A stretch of DNA of 64,000 bases. It comes from Rhizopus arrhizus. Taxonomy: Eukaryota > Mucoromycota > Mucoromycetes > Mucorales > Rhizopodaceae. The position numbers were made by a program, and so were the translations under genes. Below the pieces are notes generated by a model, which worked only from the letters and a program-made list of their open reading frames with translations, ran no database searches and was not told the DNA's origin. The stretch lies in NCBI GenBank assembly GCA_024220505.1, contig JAKZZE010000002.1:1488001-1552000 (forward strand). Reading direction: 5' to 3'. The number at the start of each line of letters is the position of its first letter. Positions within the stretch are counted from its first letter, which is position 1. Below, piece after piece: positions 37,445-49,606 of the stretch.

Positions 37445-40400
37445 TCCATTTCGACGATTCCAGTATTTTAGTATTGGTCTGTTGTCGTGAAAGTGTTTTT
37501 CAGGTTCCCAAGTATCATCTTTCGCATCATAGCCTTTCCAACGTACCAAGTATAACCAGTTACCGGGAGTGCCTTTGTGGTCAATTACGGCTTCGACATC
37601 ATATACCTCAGATTGTTCTTCTGATATTACTTTGATATGTGAAGGTGGAATATTTCGAGGTAAAAGTGCGCCAGTACCATCAACTAGGATGTAGCTTCCT
37701 CCTTGGTTCTTTCTGACAATTGTATAATTTCCAATGTAGAGTGGATCTGTTTTTGTAGTTCGGTTTATATTCTTGATCATGACTTGACTACCAGATGGTA
37801 TTTCCTTGATAATTCGATGAGATTTGTTAAACTTGTTTTCGGCAGCAGATTGAGAAGTTTTGATTTTCTCGCGAATAGCTGGTAAAACAGTGTTATTAAA
37901 TTTCGTAATGTGTCCATTAAACTGTTTTCTTGTTTCATTGTAGTTTGTAGGAATTGACACGTCACTATAGTCCTTGAATTGATTTGGACGTCTAGCAAAC
38001 ATCAGTGAAAATGGTCTTGTGTCGTGTAAGGCAGTTGGTGTGTTGTTTAGAGCTTCTTGGGTACTGTCAAGGTATAAGTCCCAGTCATCGTTCTTGCCTT
38101 GAAGTCTTTTATATATTATATTCTTTGTCTTTCCAACCCAACGTTCTGCAATACCATTGCTTCGAGGGTGATATGCTGTTATAAGGCGATGATCGATACC
38201 AGAAACTTCAGTGAATTTACGGATGATTTCATTGACATATTCTGTTCCATTATCGCTTTGGATAATTTTTGGACGACCGAAGAGTGATAGTATGCTTCTT
38301 AATGCGAGTGCGATAGTATGCGAAGATTTATCAGGCAATGCTTTGAGTACGCAAAATCTTGTGAATACGTCTACTACAACTAGAATATAATTGTTTCCTT
38401 GAATTGATGTAGTCATAGGTCCGGCAGTATCGATACAAATATGATCCCAGGGTGCATCAGCATAGATTGACGATAATGGATGATATCCATGTTTGGCAAT
38501 ATTAAACTTTTGACAATCAGGGCAGCTGTTGACACAATCTAATGCATCTTGCTTTAAGTTCGTCCAATGGATTCCTTCACTATGTAGAGTGGTAACCATT
38601 GCTTGTGAGCCTCTGTGCCCTTCAAGATGGGTCTTGAGTAGTAATTCTTGCCGTTCTTCTGGTGCTGGGGTTACAAGATCATCAGGCATCATCATACGAG
38701 TAGTCATATTTGTGTTTTTTGAATTAACTATGTGAGGTGTGATCCAGGTTCTATGTTGGTTTTTATCCCCCACCAGCGTTCTTTCGGTTTCGAAAAGACG
38801 CGATAACATGTCTGGTAGTACGTTTTGAATACCAGGTCTGTGAATTATTTTGAAGTCGTAATCCAATATTGTGTCTAACCATTGTATCATCATAGAATTG
38901 GCGACAGGTTGAGTGTGGATGTAAGTAAGGGCCTTGTGATCAGTGTAAAGAGTGAAAGGATTACCCCATAAAAATGGATGAAACTTCTTGAGAGCGAAAA
39001 CAATAGCAAGTAGTTCTCGTTTAGTAGTTGAGTAGTTCTTTTCAGATGTAGACAAAGCACGAGCCATGAAACCAAGATGGCAGATTTGCTTATCAATGAT
39101 CTGGTAGAGAACAGCACCGATGGAATAATTGCTGGCATCCGTTGCAACGTAGAATGGTTCATTAAGATCAGGATGATATAAGACTGGAGCAGAAGCAAGT
39201 AGTTGTTTAATTTTTGTGAATGCGTCGTCTTGTTCTTGACCCCAAACCTTGCTGGTGAGTTTGCCTTCAAAACGCAATTTATCCAATGGAGCGGTAACTT
39301 CGGATAAGTTGGGCAAGTATTTCCTAAAGTAGTTTACCAACCCTAAGAAGCGTTGAATATCTTTCCCTGTGGATGGCTTTTCCCAAGAAAGTGCGTTTGT
39401 AACCTTGCGTGGATCGAGTCGAGATCCTTTGGCATCAACACAAAAACCAAGTAGGTAAACAGATGTTTGAGCAAAGTGGCATTTGTCAACATTCAGGATT
39501 AAGTTAACATTGGTGAGCTTCTTGATGACATTTTGTACATGAATAATATGTTCTTCATACGATTTAGAAAAAATGATAATATCATCCACAAATGCAAGAG
39601 CATAAGGAACATCAGCTAGGATAGAATTAATGACTCTTTGATAACGTGAAGCAATATGCTTGAGACCAAATGGGCAACCTTTGAACATGTATTGTTGACC
39701 TTGAAAAGTGAAGGTTGTTTTGACACGATCAGGTTTGTAAATTTGGAATCGATGAAAAGCTTGTCGTAAGTCTAAAGTAGTGAAAATAGTTGAACCTTGA
39801 AGTTGATCAAAAATTTCATCAATTTTAGGTATAGGTTGTTTATCATTAGATATCAAAATAGAATTCAACAGACGAGGATCTAGGCATGGTCTATAACCTG
39901 TGAGATTCCCTTGTAAATCCTTTTTGGGTGCCAAAGTGAGAGGAGAATTCCATTCTGAACTCGGTGGAGCGTGTTCAATCACTTCATCTTTTAACCATGT
40001 ATCAACACATTCTCGCATTACTGGCATCAGTTTGAGTGGAATACGGTAAGGTGATCGATAGGCTGTTTTGTTCTTTTCTGTATCAAGATGAATAATCGAT
40101 TCAGATACTGTGCAAAAACTATTCTTTGGTATCTGTGCATTTTGATCGAGATCAGGTTTGACTGCGGCCATAAAATTAATTTGTTGATCATTAGTGCCAT
40201 AAGGGGCATTATTTGGTTCAGGAGTATCATCGATTTCTTCTTTCACAGCAGGTTTTTTGTTTGGATGTTTTACAGCTAAATTTGTTATTAAAATATTTAA
40301 TTTAGGCATCAAATCTAAACCAATGACAGCATCTGTATCAAAGGAAAGTGGAAGAACTTCGAAAATATGTGATGTGTGAATGAGAGCATCATCGTTATCA

Positions 40401-42136
40401 CCATAAATTAAGCTTAAAGCTTTAGAAGTTGTACCGAGACGTTTACTCTTATTATTGTTTGTAGCAAAAGTAATAGAACCAGAAACGTTATTGTTTATAT
40501 TAATGTTATTTTTATTAGCAAATGTAATATCTATCGAGCTAAAAGAAGCACCAGAGTCCACAAGGGCAAAGGTGTCAATATTTTCTATAGTGATAGGTAC
40601 ATACAAAGAATGGTTAGTTTTCACTTCATTCTGTTTGCTAGTTTTTTTCTTACAGTCATAGTTTGTAGGCAGGCTACTAATATCTATGTCCATACTGCCG
40701 TGGCTGTGCTCTTGATCATTCAAGTTGACAGCGGCAGGTGAATGTTTACTTCTATTGTGATGACCAGAGAAACGAGCAGAACGGAAAGCTTTAGTAGGGC
40801 CATTAAACCTCTTGACTTTATCTCTGCTGCAGGTAGTGGCGTGGTCAGGACTCCATGGTACGTTTTCAGAACATTTGTAACAATTTTTCTTTGTAATTGT
40901 TGGTGGAGTGACCTTGATGGCGGTAGTGGCAGTAGTGGCAGTATTGGCAGTGGCGATCCTTTTGAGAACTTTACATTGTTCAGTGGTATGGTTGCCATTA
41001 CCATGAACAAGACATTTGGATCTAGGTTTGAATTGAGCTTGGCCTTGTTTGCTTGGACCACTAGCATTTTTTGGGTTGTGCATTGACTTTTCAGCACCAC
41101 TCACAAACGAAATTGGAGATGCGGACGATTGATTTATGACATTACGCTTTGTAACACCAGCAGCCATGGTTTCATCATTGCAAATATTTGACGAGATGAC
41201 TGTACGGGCCTTGGCGGACACCTTGCAAACAGAGTCTTGCATGTTCAAAGGTAAATTTAGCAAGGAGCGGGACACTTCCTTGTATAAGGCGATAGGTAAA
41301 GCACATTTGAATAGAGCTGCAGTTCTAATGTCATCTTGCCATTTTGCTGCACGTCTGATTCTTTGGAATCGGTCAGTGAAAGCTTCAATTGACTCGTTTT
41401 GTTCCATCTTGATGGTCAGTAGTTGATCAATGTTATTCAGTGTTTGGGCGACATCTTGGGTAGCATATGTATTGACGATGATAGACCTCGCCTCATCCCA
41501 ATTCAAGCTTCGACCTTTTAGGATTTCATTAAACCAGGATCTTTGGTCTCTATTCATTTTAATTGGAACCAAGCGCATCCAGTGTTGATCAATTGCAAGT
41601 CCATTAGAACTTACAATTAGGGCGAATGTATCCAGAAGGTCTTCTACAGAGTCATGGACCTCTACGTCCGTTCTCCACACATTTCCAACCCATTGCCATG
41701 TAGGAAGGTCATTGGGGATGAAATGATCAAACCGACTTGACGATTGGTTAATGTATTGCTGAGTCGTTTCAACCTTAGGAGGGTCGCAGTACGTTTGGAC
41801 TTCCAAAAGATACTTGATACAGTTTGCAATGTGTGATGCTTCATTGCGAAGGCTTTCCAATTGATCCATGGGTAAGTGGTTTGATACACCTCTAGCAAAC
41901 CTTTGAGACACTTCTTGCAGTTGTTGACGAAGTATGGTCAAGGAATCAATGTTACCAGTAACCAAAGGATTTTCATCAGCAGTCTCCATCATATCAGCAT
42001 CGTTCTGGTAAGGCAAAACTGGTTCAGTTGCTTCTTGACTAGATGTAGAATGAGTATCAACGGGAACCATAGGGCTAATGTCTTGAGCATTGTTGATTGT
42101 GTTAATTTCCATAGGTAAGTTGTTTTGAATGGCCAT
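37445..42136 (-). CDS. Element C Gag-Pol polyprotein (PR-RT-RNaseH-INT-chromodomain), tail displaced
   Basis: 1564 codons from the ATG at 42136 to the element B insertion; 27 further residues and the stop are at 31359-31440 and beyond element D. Gag; CHHC knuckle CLVHGNGNHTTEQC (~380) and second motif CYKC...DHATTC; protease LVDSGASFSS (~525); RT LDLRQAF and FVDDIIIFS (~850); RNase H ATDASNYSIG (~998); integrase HLEGHRG...CPDC, Asp in CIDTAG, Asp in SDNGTEY, Glu in NGIAERW; chromodomain (~1508-1555, VRWKGYDAKDDTWEP). Closest relative in the window is element G. In its present state the frame reads a few codons into element B and stops at 37424, losing only the basic tail. Confidence 0.93.
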
Positions 42137-42161
42137 TTTTGATAGGATAGAGCAAATAAAA

Positions 42162-42182
42162 TTTAGAATTCGTTGAAAAAAA
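42162..42182 (-). promoter_or_regulatory. Element C predicted primer-binding site (self-priming type)
   Basis: On the - strand TTTTTTCAACGAATTC follows the LTR. TTCAACGA (42170-42177, - strand) is the reverse complement of TCGTTGAA in the R region (42218-42225, - strand), 8 of 8. Confidence 0.6.
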
Positions 42183-42603
42183 TGTGTTATCTCGTAAGAA
42201 TAAAAAAGACTATAAAATTCAACGAGACTTCAAAAAGTTCTCTTTTTATTTAATATTATTGTATCTGGTATTTATATCCTTTTCATGAAGATTCAATTAA
42301 ATCCTTTTCAAGATACTTTAATTAATTATAGCTGTAGATCTAGCATGAATAAATTTTAGTATGAAGACCTGTTCCTGGTTATGCAAGTGGACTGTTTATA
42401 ATTATTTAAGTAGATCTATTTTTCATTTATGTCTCATTGCATCAGGAGCTATATTAAAACAACTTGTATTGAGTTAAAGGAGTGGAATTAGTTATGACCG
42501 AATAATAGAGAAAAGACTGTAATAAATCTTTGTAAAGCATTCACTACTCTGATTTCTTATAAATTGAATATGAATCATGTTTAAAGTATGTTGTGATACG
42601 ACA
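42183..42603 (-). repeat. Element C 5' LTR (421 bp)
   Basis: Same as 25577-25997. The - strand shows TATAAATACC, TTAAATAAAAAG, then AGTCTCGTTGAA near its end. Confidence 0.94.
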
Positions 42604-42658
42604 GTTATTCAAATCAGTGAGGAATTCCCAGAATAAAAGATAATCTATGACAGACATA

Positions 42659-44288
42659 CAGTAGCGGACAAAACTGGTGCACAAAAATTAAAATCAACAT
42701 TGTATCTCCGCCATATGTCTGCGACTTTTGTGGCATATACCATCTGAAAGACAGTCCAAAATATACATTTTGTTATGTAAACCGGAACTGTACCGGACAT
42801 CCCCCAGGCATAAGGTCATTTTTAGTGATTTTTTGCATATTTCAATTTTCGCCAAAAATGTGGTGCTTGTCTAGCCTTCTTTCAATTTTCCCCATATCTC
42901 TCCCGTTTGCTTTCAGATTTCACAGCATATTAGTGAATTTTAGTAGCTCTTAAAAAATATATAAAACCATAGTTATTTTGTATTTCCCATTGAATCCCCC
43001 CTTTTGTTTTTACCCTATTCACTATAACAAAGTACTAGCCTTATGTGTTTAAGAAAATAAGCAACTGTAAAAACGAAACTCTGAGATCTCGAATACACTT
43101 AGTTCGTACGACAACAGATATTTCTAGAATAACAAGAATCTCTAAATGGACAATCAACAGGAGAAAGAGGGAAGAAAGAAACTTAATGTCTTGTGATCAT
43201 GAAGGTCTCCCGCTTTTAGTCTGAAAAGTTACTAGCTCAATCACCAACCTAAAGCTTGGACAAGGTCCGTTACACACAGTTTCCGATGCTCAGCACATTT
43301 TGAGGACCTTAAGATACAGTATTAGCAAATTGTCAGTCTGAAGGCACTGTAGGAAGCTAGATTTTGAGTCTGGAAGTAAGGAATCGAAGAATTTCATCAG
43401 CTGTATTAGCCGGAAAAAGCGATGAATGTGGTATCACGACAAGCCATTGTATACAATAGAGGGCTGGAAGTCTGCTATCTTTAGCAATGAAACAAATATG
43501 AACATTATGGATGCAGATAGTATACACTAATGTTGAAAGCAAGTCGAGCAACCTGAGCGATTTTTTCATGGTGATCAAACAATGAAGCATGCTGGCTGCT
43601 CTGTTATGTTTTAAGGCTGTATTAGATATTGAGGACCGGAATATGTGTGTCAGGTATATGATAGTATAATGAACTCATAAATATACACATATATTTCGCT
43701 TACTTCATACCACAAAAGCCTAGCGTATAGTGGTCTAAAACGTCGTAATCTCTCGTTTCAGTATGACAATGACACAAGGCACAAGTCGACGCATGTCACA
43801 AACTCAATATTTGATAACAGCGCTTCTGTGCTACAAGTTTAGTCGCTACTAATCCCGGCCTAAGTCCGCTTAAGCATACCAGGTGGCAATTGATGGCAAA
43901 GGTATGATGATACGACACTAGATCAAAAAGGGTCGATGATCTTTAGAAAAGAGTAGTTAAAGAGCCGGGTTCTTTTATTGAAAATGATATACACGCATAC
44001 TATTAGCATATGCAAAGAAGAACATCCGATGATATCAAGAGATGAGATGATTATATAAAGTCTAAGGTCTTAGCCACTTTTGCGGTTTTTAGAAAATATA
44101 AAATTTTATAAATTTAAAGCACGCTTATCGCTCAGTTTTAACAATGTCATGCTTAGAACATACATAAATTACAATGACTAGTATATCCTCCTTCTAGTAC
44201 AGTTTCATGACTATTGCAACTACCATGAGCAGGTAATGGTAGTTAAAAGCTGAAAAAAAGTTTTGTGCACCAGTTTTGTCCGCTACTG
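42659..44288 (+). mobile_element. Tc1/mariner-like transposon F2 (1630 bp), TA target
   Basis: Same terminal repeats as F1 (CAGTAGCGGACAAAACTGG inward), TA at 42657-42658 and 44289-44290. It lies in the family E solo LTR. It differs from F1 by scattered substitutions. Confidence 0.93.
43045..44020 (+). pseudogene. Degenerate Tc1-like transposase in F2
   Basis: Same broken reading as in F1: WKSAIFSNE-type motif near 43465, KHAGCSVMF, stop, GC near 43590, QYDNDTRH near 43760. It shares several in-frame stops with F1, so both descend from an already broken source copy. No functional transposase can be made. The - strand 77-residue ORF (43357) is a shadow. Confidence 0.72.
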
Positions 44289-44564
44289 TACAAAAGAACA
44301 AATGAAAAGTTTTCATAATCATAATTATAGATGACACTTGCTAAAGTACCTGAATATTAGAAGAACGCTTACAATAGAAGATATCAAGCCACTCACTCAA
44401 TAAGATATAAATACCTACCTTCAATTAGAATAATTTTTACTTTAACTTAAACTGAAATAAAGATCAGTCTCAAAAAGTACTCACACTGTTTCTTGATCTT
44501 TGTTTCTACATTTTTCTTAATAACTATTACCATTATACAACACTCCCAATCACAAAAAGCAAAA

Positions 44565-45582
44565 ATGGCTAACGAAGATCAATCTCTTAATACTTTTACT
44601 CATGGTAAAACTGATGTGTTTAGAACAAACATAGAGGAGGCATCAAAGGTTATCGAAGATACTGAAATGGCCAATGTGGAAGACACACCATCTCTTATGG
44701 CAACAAGCTTGGTATTAAATGATGATAAACCCGTTGATGCTGTTATGGGTTTGAGGGTTCATTTAGAAGACCTTAGACAGCAAATTGCTAGGGCTGTGGT
44801 ATCTGGCGCCTCACAAGAACAGCTCTCAAAGTTACAAGAACAAGCAGTCAGCATAAAAAACTGTATCATGTTCTTGGACGAAGCACAGGCTTTTTGCGTC
44901 TCACCTCCCATGCCTACAGGTGATATAATCCTTGGTCCTGGCCACGCTACAAATGTTTCTCACCCTCGCTCTGCTCATGTCATCCCACCTGACCTTCCAA
45001 CCTGGCAGTGGCAGGGTAATATTTGGAGGAAAGAAGCTGAAGCACATGATTCCGTAGAAGATCTACTTGACACCTTTGCTCTGATCGTTGAATCAAATGG
45101 TCTATCCATAGATTCTAGCTGGTCTCGTTTGGTTCCTATCAAAATGAACAGAGATCAGCGATCTTGGTTCAATGAAGTACTCAAAGGTCGCAACTTGGTT
45201 TGGTCTGAAGTCAGAAAGATCATAGTCAAAACATACGCTGCACAGGACGTAGCTCAAGAGTTAGAGTATATGGATCAGCTGTTATCTCTTAAAATGGCTG
45301 CAGCAGAATCCATAGAAGCCTTCACTGATCGATTCCAAAGAATCCGTAGAGCAGCCAAATGGGACGATGACATCAAGACTGCCACCATATACAAGCGAGC
45401 TTTACCAGCATTTTTGCGTCAAGAGGTCTCTCGCTCCTTGTTGAACCTAGGAAGAGAGCAGCAAGACTCTGTCGCAAAAGTCGCTGCCAAAGCCAGGATG
45501 GTATTGTCATCCAACTTGTGTTCCGAGGTTAGCCCATCACCTCGACAAGCTTCTGTCCCTGTCAAGTCTTCATTTTTGTCTC
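44565..45582 (+). pseudogene. Element G gag, N-terminal part
   Basis: Gag of element G, closely similar to element C gag (shared TWQW, DSVEDLLDTFALIV, KMNRDQRSWFNE and ESIEAFTDRFQRIRRAAKW). I place the start at the ATG at 44565 (MANEDQ), 23 bp after the family E LTR; the ATG at 44493 is inside that LTR. The frame is cut by solo LTR H after 45582 and then stops at 45602. Once LTR H and one GTCTC are removed, the frame continues into 45920. Confidence 0.85.
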
Positions 45583-45914
45583 TGTCGTATTTACCTCATT
45601 AAATACTATTATTCGTATGAGATTACTCAGATCTTATATAAGAAATAACAAGTACTGAATACATAATATTACTTATTACATATTCCTTAAAAGCTCATAT
45701 ACAATGTTCATATTGTTCAAGCTCAATACTAAAATTGACCTTGAACTCACTTCGGTCCCTGAATAATTTCATTTCCTATATAAAGGCGTAGTTTGATTAA
45801 ATGGGTTCTCTCTCTCGTCTTGAAATCTAATAAAGAGGTTACATAGAGACTCATTCACTAGTTTTCAAGTACTATTTCCTTTCTTTTTTCTCACTTTTAT
45901 CTGCAAATATCTCA
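45583..45914 (+). mobile_element. Solo LTR, family H (332 bp), TSD GTCTC
   Basis: TGTCGTATTTACC to AAATATCTCA, flanked by GTCTC at 45578-45582 and 45915-45919. TATATAAAGGC and AATAAAGAGG lie inside. Reverse-orientation sister of 4577-4911. Confidence 0.93.
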
Positions 45915-45919
45915 GTCTC

Positions 45920-47138
45920 TCTCATCAAATGGAACAGAGGCATCTAAGTACAACCCTAGGAACTCACATTTGTTGAGCAACTTACAGGGTATAACTAAGA
46001 AGTCCTCTTCTCCTGGCAACATCAAAAACAAATTCCATTGTGCTATCCATGGCCCGGCCAATCACCCTACAGACAAGTGCAACAAGTACAAGGATTTGTT
46101 GAACAGAAGCCCTCCGTTGGTGAACCCTTCCTCCGCTACAAATAATTCATCAATGTGTTTTGTTTCGGTTGCCAAAAACTGTTATCGTTGCTCTGGTAAT
46201 GTTCCATGGTCCAGGGAACATGCGGCTAACTGTCCACGAGACAAGCCCTATCACGGTCCAACTAAGGCCATCCGTTCTGTTCGCTTGGATACTTCAAGAT
46301 CCAATGGTAACAAGCCCAACCTCACCATCGCTCCTCAAGCTAGACCGCAACAGGCATCTTCCAAGGTGTCTAGTGGTGATAGCAACTTGATGGACGTAGA
46401 TGACGAGGGTTATCCAGTTAACTATGATTGTAAGAAATTAACAAAACAGAATGAAGTATTTAAAAGTACTAACCATTCTTTAATTGTACCTATCACTATA
46501 GAAAACGTGAACACTATGGCCCTGGTTGATAGTGGTTCGTCTTTTAGCTCGATAGACACAAACTTTGTTAATAAATATAATATTGCAGTTGATAGAAATG
46601 TATCTGGTTCCGTTATACTTGCTACAAGTGATAATGTTAGTAAACGTTTCGGTACAACCAAATTTCCATTAAGTGTTATTTACGGTGATAATGATAAAAA
46701 TCTTATTCATACATCCCATTCTTTTGAAGTCCTTCCTCTTTCCTTGGATACTGAAGTTGTAATAGGATTAGATCTGATGCACAAGTTAAACATTCTTGTT
46801 ACCAACTTAGCTATCAGACATCCCAATCTTGCACCAGTTATTGACAAAGAGATTACGGATGATACACCTGAACCTAACAAAGCTCCTTTCGGTACACCTG
46901 AGCAACAAGCTCATTTTCATAATGCTGTTAAATCATTTGTTGATCAAAATGCCTTAATACCCAAGAATTCATTCTGTACTGTACCAGAGTCAGTTATACG
47001 TTTAGAAACTGTTAAAGGAAAAACTGCTTACCGTGCACCATATCGTACTCCTTTTAAATTACTACCAATCATGCGTGAATGTATTGACACTTGGTTAAAG
47101 GATGAAGTTATTGAACGTGCATCACCTAATTCAGATTG
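45920..47138 (+). pseudogene. Element G gag C-terminus and protease
   Basis: Continues gag after the solo LTR: CHHC knuckle CAIHGPANHPTDKC, second motif CYRC...EHAANC, protease LVDSGSSFSS near 46525-46555, and the linker to RT. Compared with element C, about 19 bp are missing around 47138 (codons for NSPLTL), which shifts the frame; the wrong frame then ends at 47205. An internal ATG at 45970 opens the visible ORF. Confidence 0.85.
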
Positions 47139-48929
47139 GCACCTAAGAAAGACTTGCTTGGTAATCTCACAGGACATCGACCCTGTCTTGATCCTCGCTT
47201 ATTAAATTCTATTCTTGTGTCAAATGATAGACATCCTATTCCAAAGATTGAAGAAATTTTCGATCGATTACAAGGATCAACTATTTTTACCACTCTTGAC
47301 CTTCGACAAGCATTTCATCGATTCCAAATCTATGAGCCTGATCGTATTAAGACCACATTCACTTTTGAAGGTCAACAATACCAATTTAGAGGTTGTCCAT
47401 TTGGTTTGAAACATATTGCTTCCCGTTATCAACGAGTGATTAATATAGTGTTACGTGATTTACCTTATGCACAGGCTTTTGTTGATGATATCATCATATT
47501 TTCCAAGTCTTATGAGGAACACATCACACATGTGCAAAACATAATTCAGAGATTAACTAAAGTGAATTTGATCCTTAACCCAGACAAGTGTCATTTTGCG
47601 CAGTCTACTGTTTACTTGCTTGGTTTCTGTGTTGATGCCAAAGGGTCTCGACTCGATCCTCGTAAAGTTACAAAAGCTTTGACTTGGCCTAGACCTGCAT
47701 CTGGAAAAGAGATTCAACGCTTTTTAGGACTGGTAAATTATTTTAGAAAATACTTGCCAAATATTTCTGAAGTCACTGCACCTTTGGACAAATTACGTTT
47801 CGAAGGTAAACTTGATAAACTTTGGACATCTGAACAAGAAAGAGCTTTTGAAAAGATCAAGGCATTATTGTCTTCTGCGCCACTTCTTCATCATCCAGAT
47901 CTAGAACAACCTTTTTATGTTGCTACTGATGCTAGTAACTATTCAATTGGTGCTGTTCTTTACCAAGTTATCAAAAATGAGACTCGATATATCGGTTTCA
48001 TGGCACGCTCACTTTCTACATCTGAAAAGAATTATTCTACCACTAAACGTGAGCTATTAGCAGTGATATTTGCACTAAAGAAGTTTCATCCATTTTTGTG
48101 GGGTAATCCATTCACCTTATATACTGATCACAAGGCCTTGACTTATCTCCACACCCAGCCTGTAGCTAACGCTATGATGATCAATTGGCTGGATACTATA
48201 CTGGATTATAACTTCAAAATCATCCATCGACCTGGTATTCAAAATATTCTACCAGATGCTTTGTCGCGTCTTTTCGAACCTGAAAAAACGCTAGAGGAGG
48301 ATAATAAAACCATCAAAACAATCGTCACTTCCCAAATTATCAATTCTAACGGATCAATTCTTACATCCAGAATGATGATGCCTGCTGACTTGATGACCCC
48401 AGCACCAGAAGACAGACAAAAGCTACTCATGGATACACATTTAGAGGGACACCGTGGAGCTCAAGCAATCGTAACAGCTTTACATAGTGATGGTATTCAC
48501 TGGACAAAGCTCAAGGAAGATGCACTTGAAATAATACGTAGTTGTCCTGATTGCCAAAAATTCAATATCGTAAAGCACGGATACAATCCCTTGACCTCAA
48601 TCTATGCTGATGCACCTTGGGATCACATCTGTATCGACACAGCCGGACCTTTCCCTACTTCAGTACAAGGTAATCAATACATCCTTCTGGTAGTGGACGT
48701 CTTTACACGATATTGTGTACTCAAAGCCTTGCCCGATAAATCTTCTCTCACTATTGCACTTGCATTAAGGAATATCTTATCGCTCTTTGGTCGACCAAAA
48801 ATTATCCAAAGTGATAATGGTACTGAGTATGTCAATGAACTCGTCAGACTGTATGTTGAATCATTCGGTATTGATCATCGTCTCATATCAGCTTATCATC
48901 CCCGAGCTAACGGTATAGTTGAACGATAA
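47136..48929 (+). pseudogene. Element G reverse transcriptase, RNase H and integrase core
   Basis: In the shifted frame: RT LDLRQAF and FVDDIIIFS, RNase H ATDASNYSIG, integrase zinc region HLEGHRG...CPDC, Asp in CIDTAG, Asp in SDNGTEY, Glu in NGIVER. A TAA at 48927-48929 replaces the Trp codon that elements B and C have after this Glu. The catalytic residues remain, but the protein would be separated from Gag and cut within integrase. Confidence 0.87.
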
Positions 48930-49290
48930 GTTGGCAAAGCAAAAAATATTTTGCACAAAAGATTACAAGGCAGAACTGAGGATTGGGACTTGTATGTTGA
49001 CAGTACCCAAGAAGCCCTCAACAATACGCATACAGCTTTACACGGCACTAGACCTTTCTCATTGATGTTTGCAAGACGTTCCAATGAAAACAAGGATTAT
49101 AATAACATGCTGGACAAAACTGAATCGCCTGAAACGATGAAACAGTTAGAAACTAGAATTAACGAGTTTAATGACACTGTCTTACCTGCTATTCGTGAAA
49201 AAATAAAAACTTCACAAGTTGCTTCTCGAGACAAGTTCAACCAAACTCACAGAATTCTAACCGATATCCCCACTGGTAGTCAAGTCACAT
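48930..49290 (+). pseudogene. Element G integrase C-terminal remnant
   Basis: Same frame after the TAA: VGKAKN, DWDLYVDSTQEALNNT and SLMFARR match element C integrase. Similarity ends at TGSQV near 49288, where C continues into the GPY region and chromodomain. The remaining codons to 49367 are unrelated, so a deletion removed the end of pol. Confidence 0.82.
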
Positions 49291-49434
49291 TTACAGACAA
49301 ACACCACTTTAGCAATAAATTCCTGTTTAGGATTTATTATGGCCTAAATGCTTTGTTCCATTCTTGAACACTATGCTTTATATGTTTATATAAAGAGCCA
49401 CTATACGTCATATGACTTAACCCTACCAAGCACC

Positions 49435-49606
49435 TGTTGTAGAACAGCAACTGATTGTAATTGACATCGATAAACATAAGTCTTAATACAAGATCATAAT
49501 TAAATAAAATAAAAATATAAGTTTATTTAAATAAGATTATACAATCAATTCCAATTAAACATATTCTTTTAGAATATGTTTTGTATTAATGAGAGTTCTT
49601 TGATAA
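49435..49606 (+). repeat. Truncated family E LTR fragment (172 bp)
   Basis: First 172 bp of the 568-bp family E LTR (TGTTGTAGAACAGCAAC to TTCTTTGATAA), ending exactly where the family G LTR starts. No TSD. It marks a deletion or recombination junction in element G. Confidence 0.85.

Larger units (their letters stand above)
25577..42603 (-). mobile_element. Element C: chromodomain Ty3/gypsy element, hosting elements B and D; TSD GTTAT
   Basis: Its LTRs at 25577-25997 and 42183-42603 are both 421 bp and read as identical. Target copies GTTAT are 25572-25576 and 42604-42608, inside the family E LTR. Without B (31446-37444) and D (26315-31358) the element is about 6 kb with one open gag-pol frame. 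The young LTRs show that B and D arrived very recently. Confidence 0.94.
25311..44542 (+). mobile_element. Solo LTR of family E, split by element C and Tc1-like F2; TSD CTCCC
   Basis: Three pieces (25311-25576, 42609-42658, 44291-44542) add to 568 bp, exactly the length of the intact copy at 14258-14825. Target copies CTCCC are 25306-25310 and 44543-44547. It lies in the leader of element G, just before the gag ATG at 44565. It carries AATAAAG and the box CAGTCTCAAAAAGTA near its end. The ATG at 44493 inside it is only accidentally in frame with gag. Confidence 0.92.
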
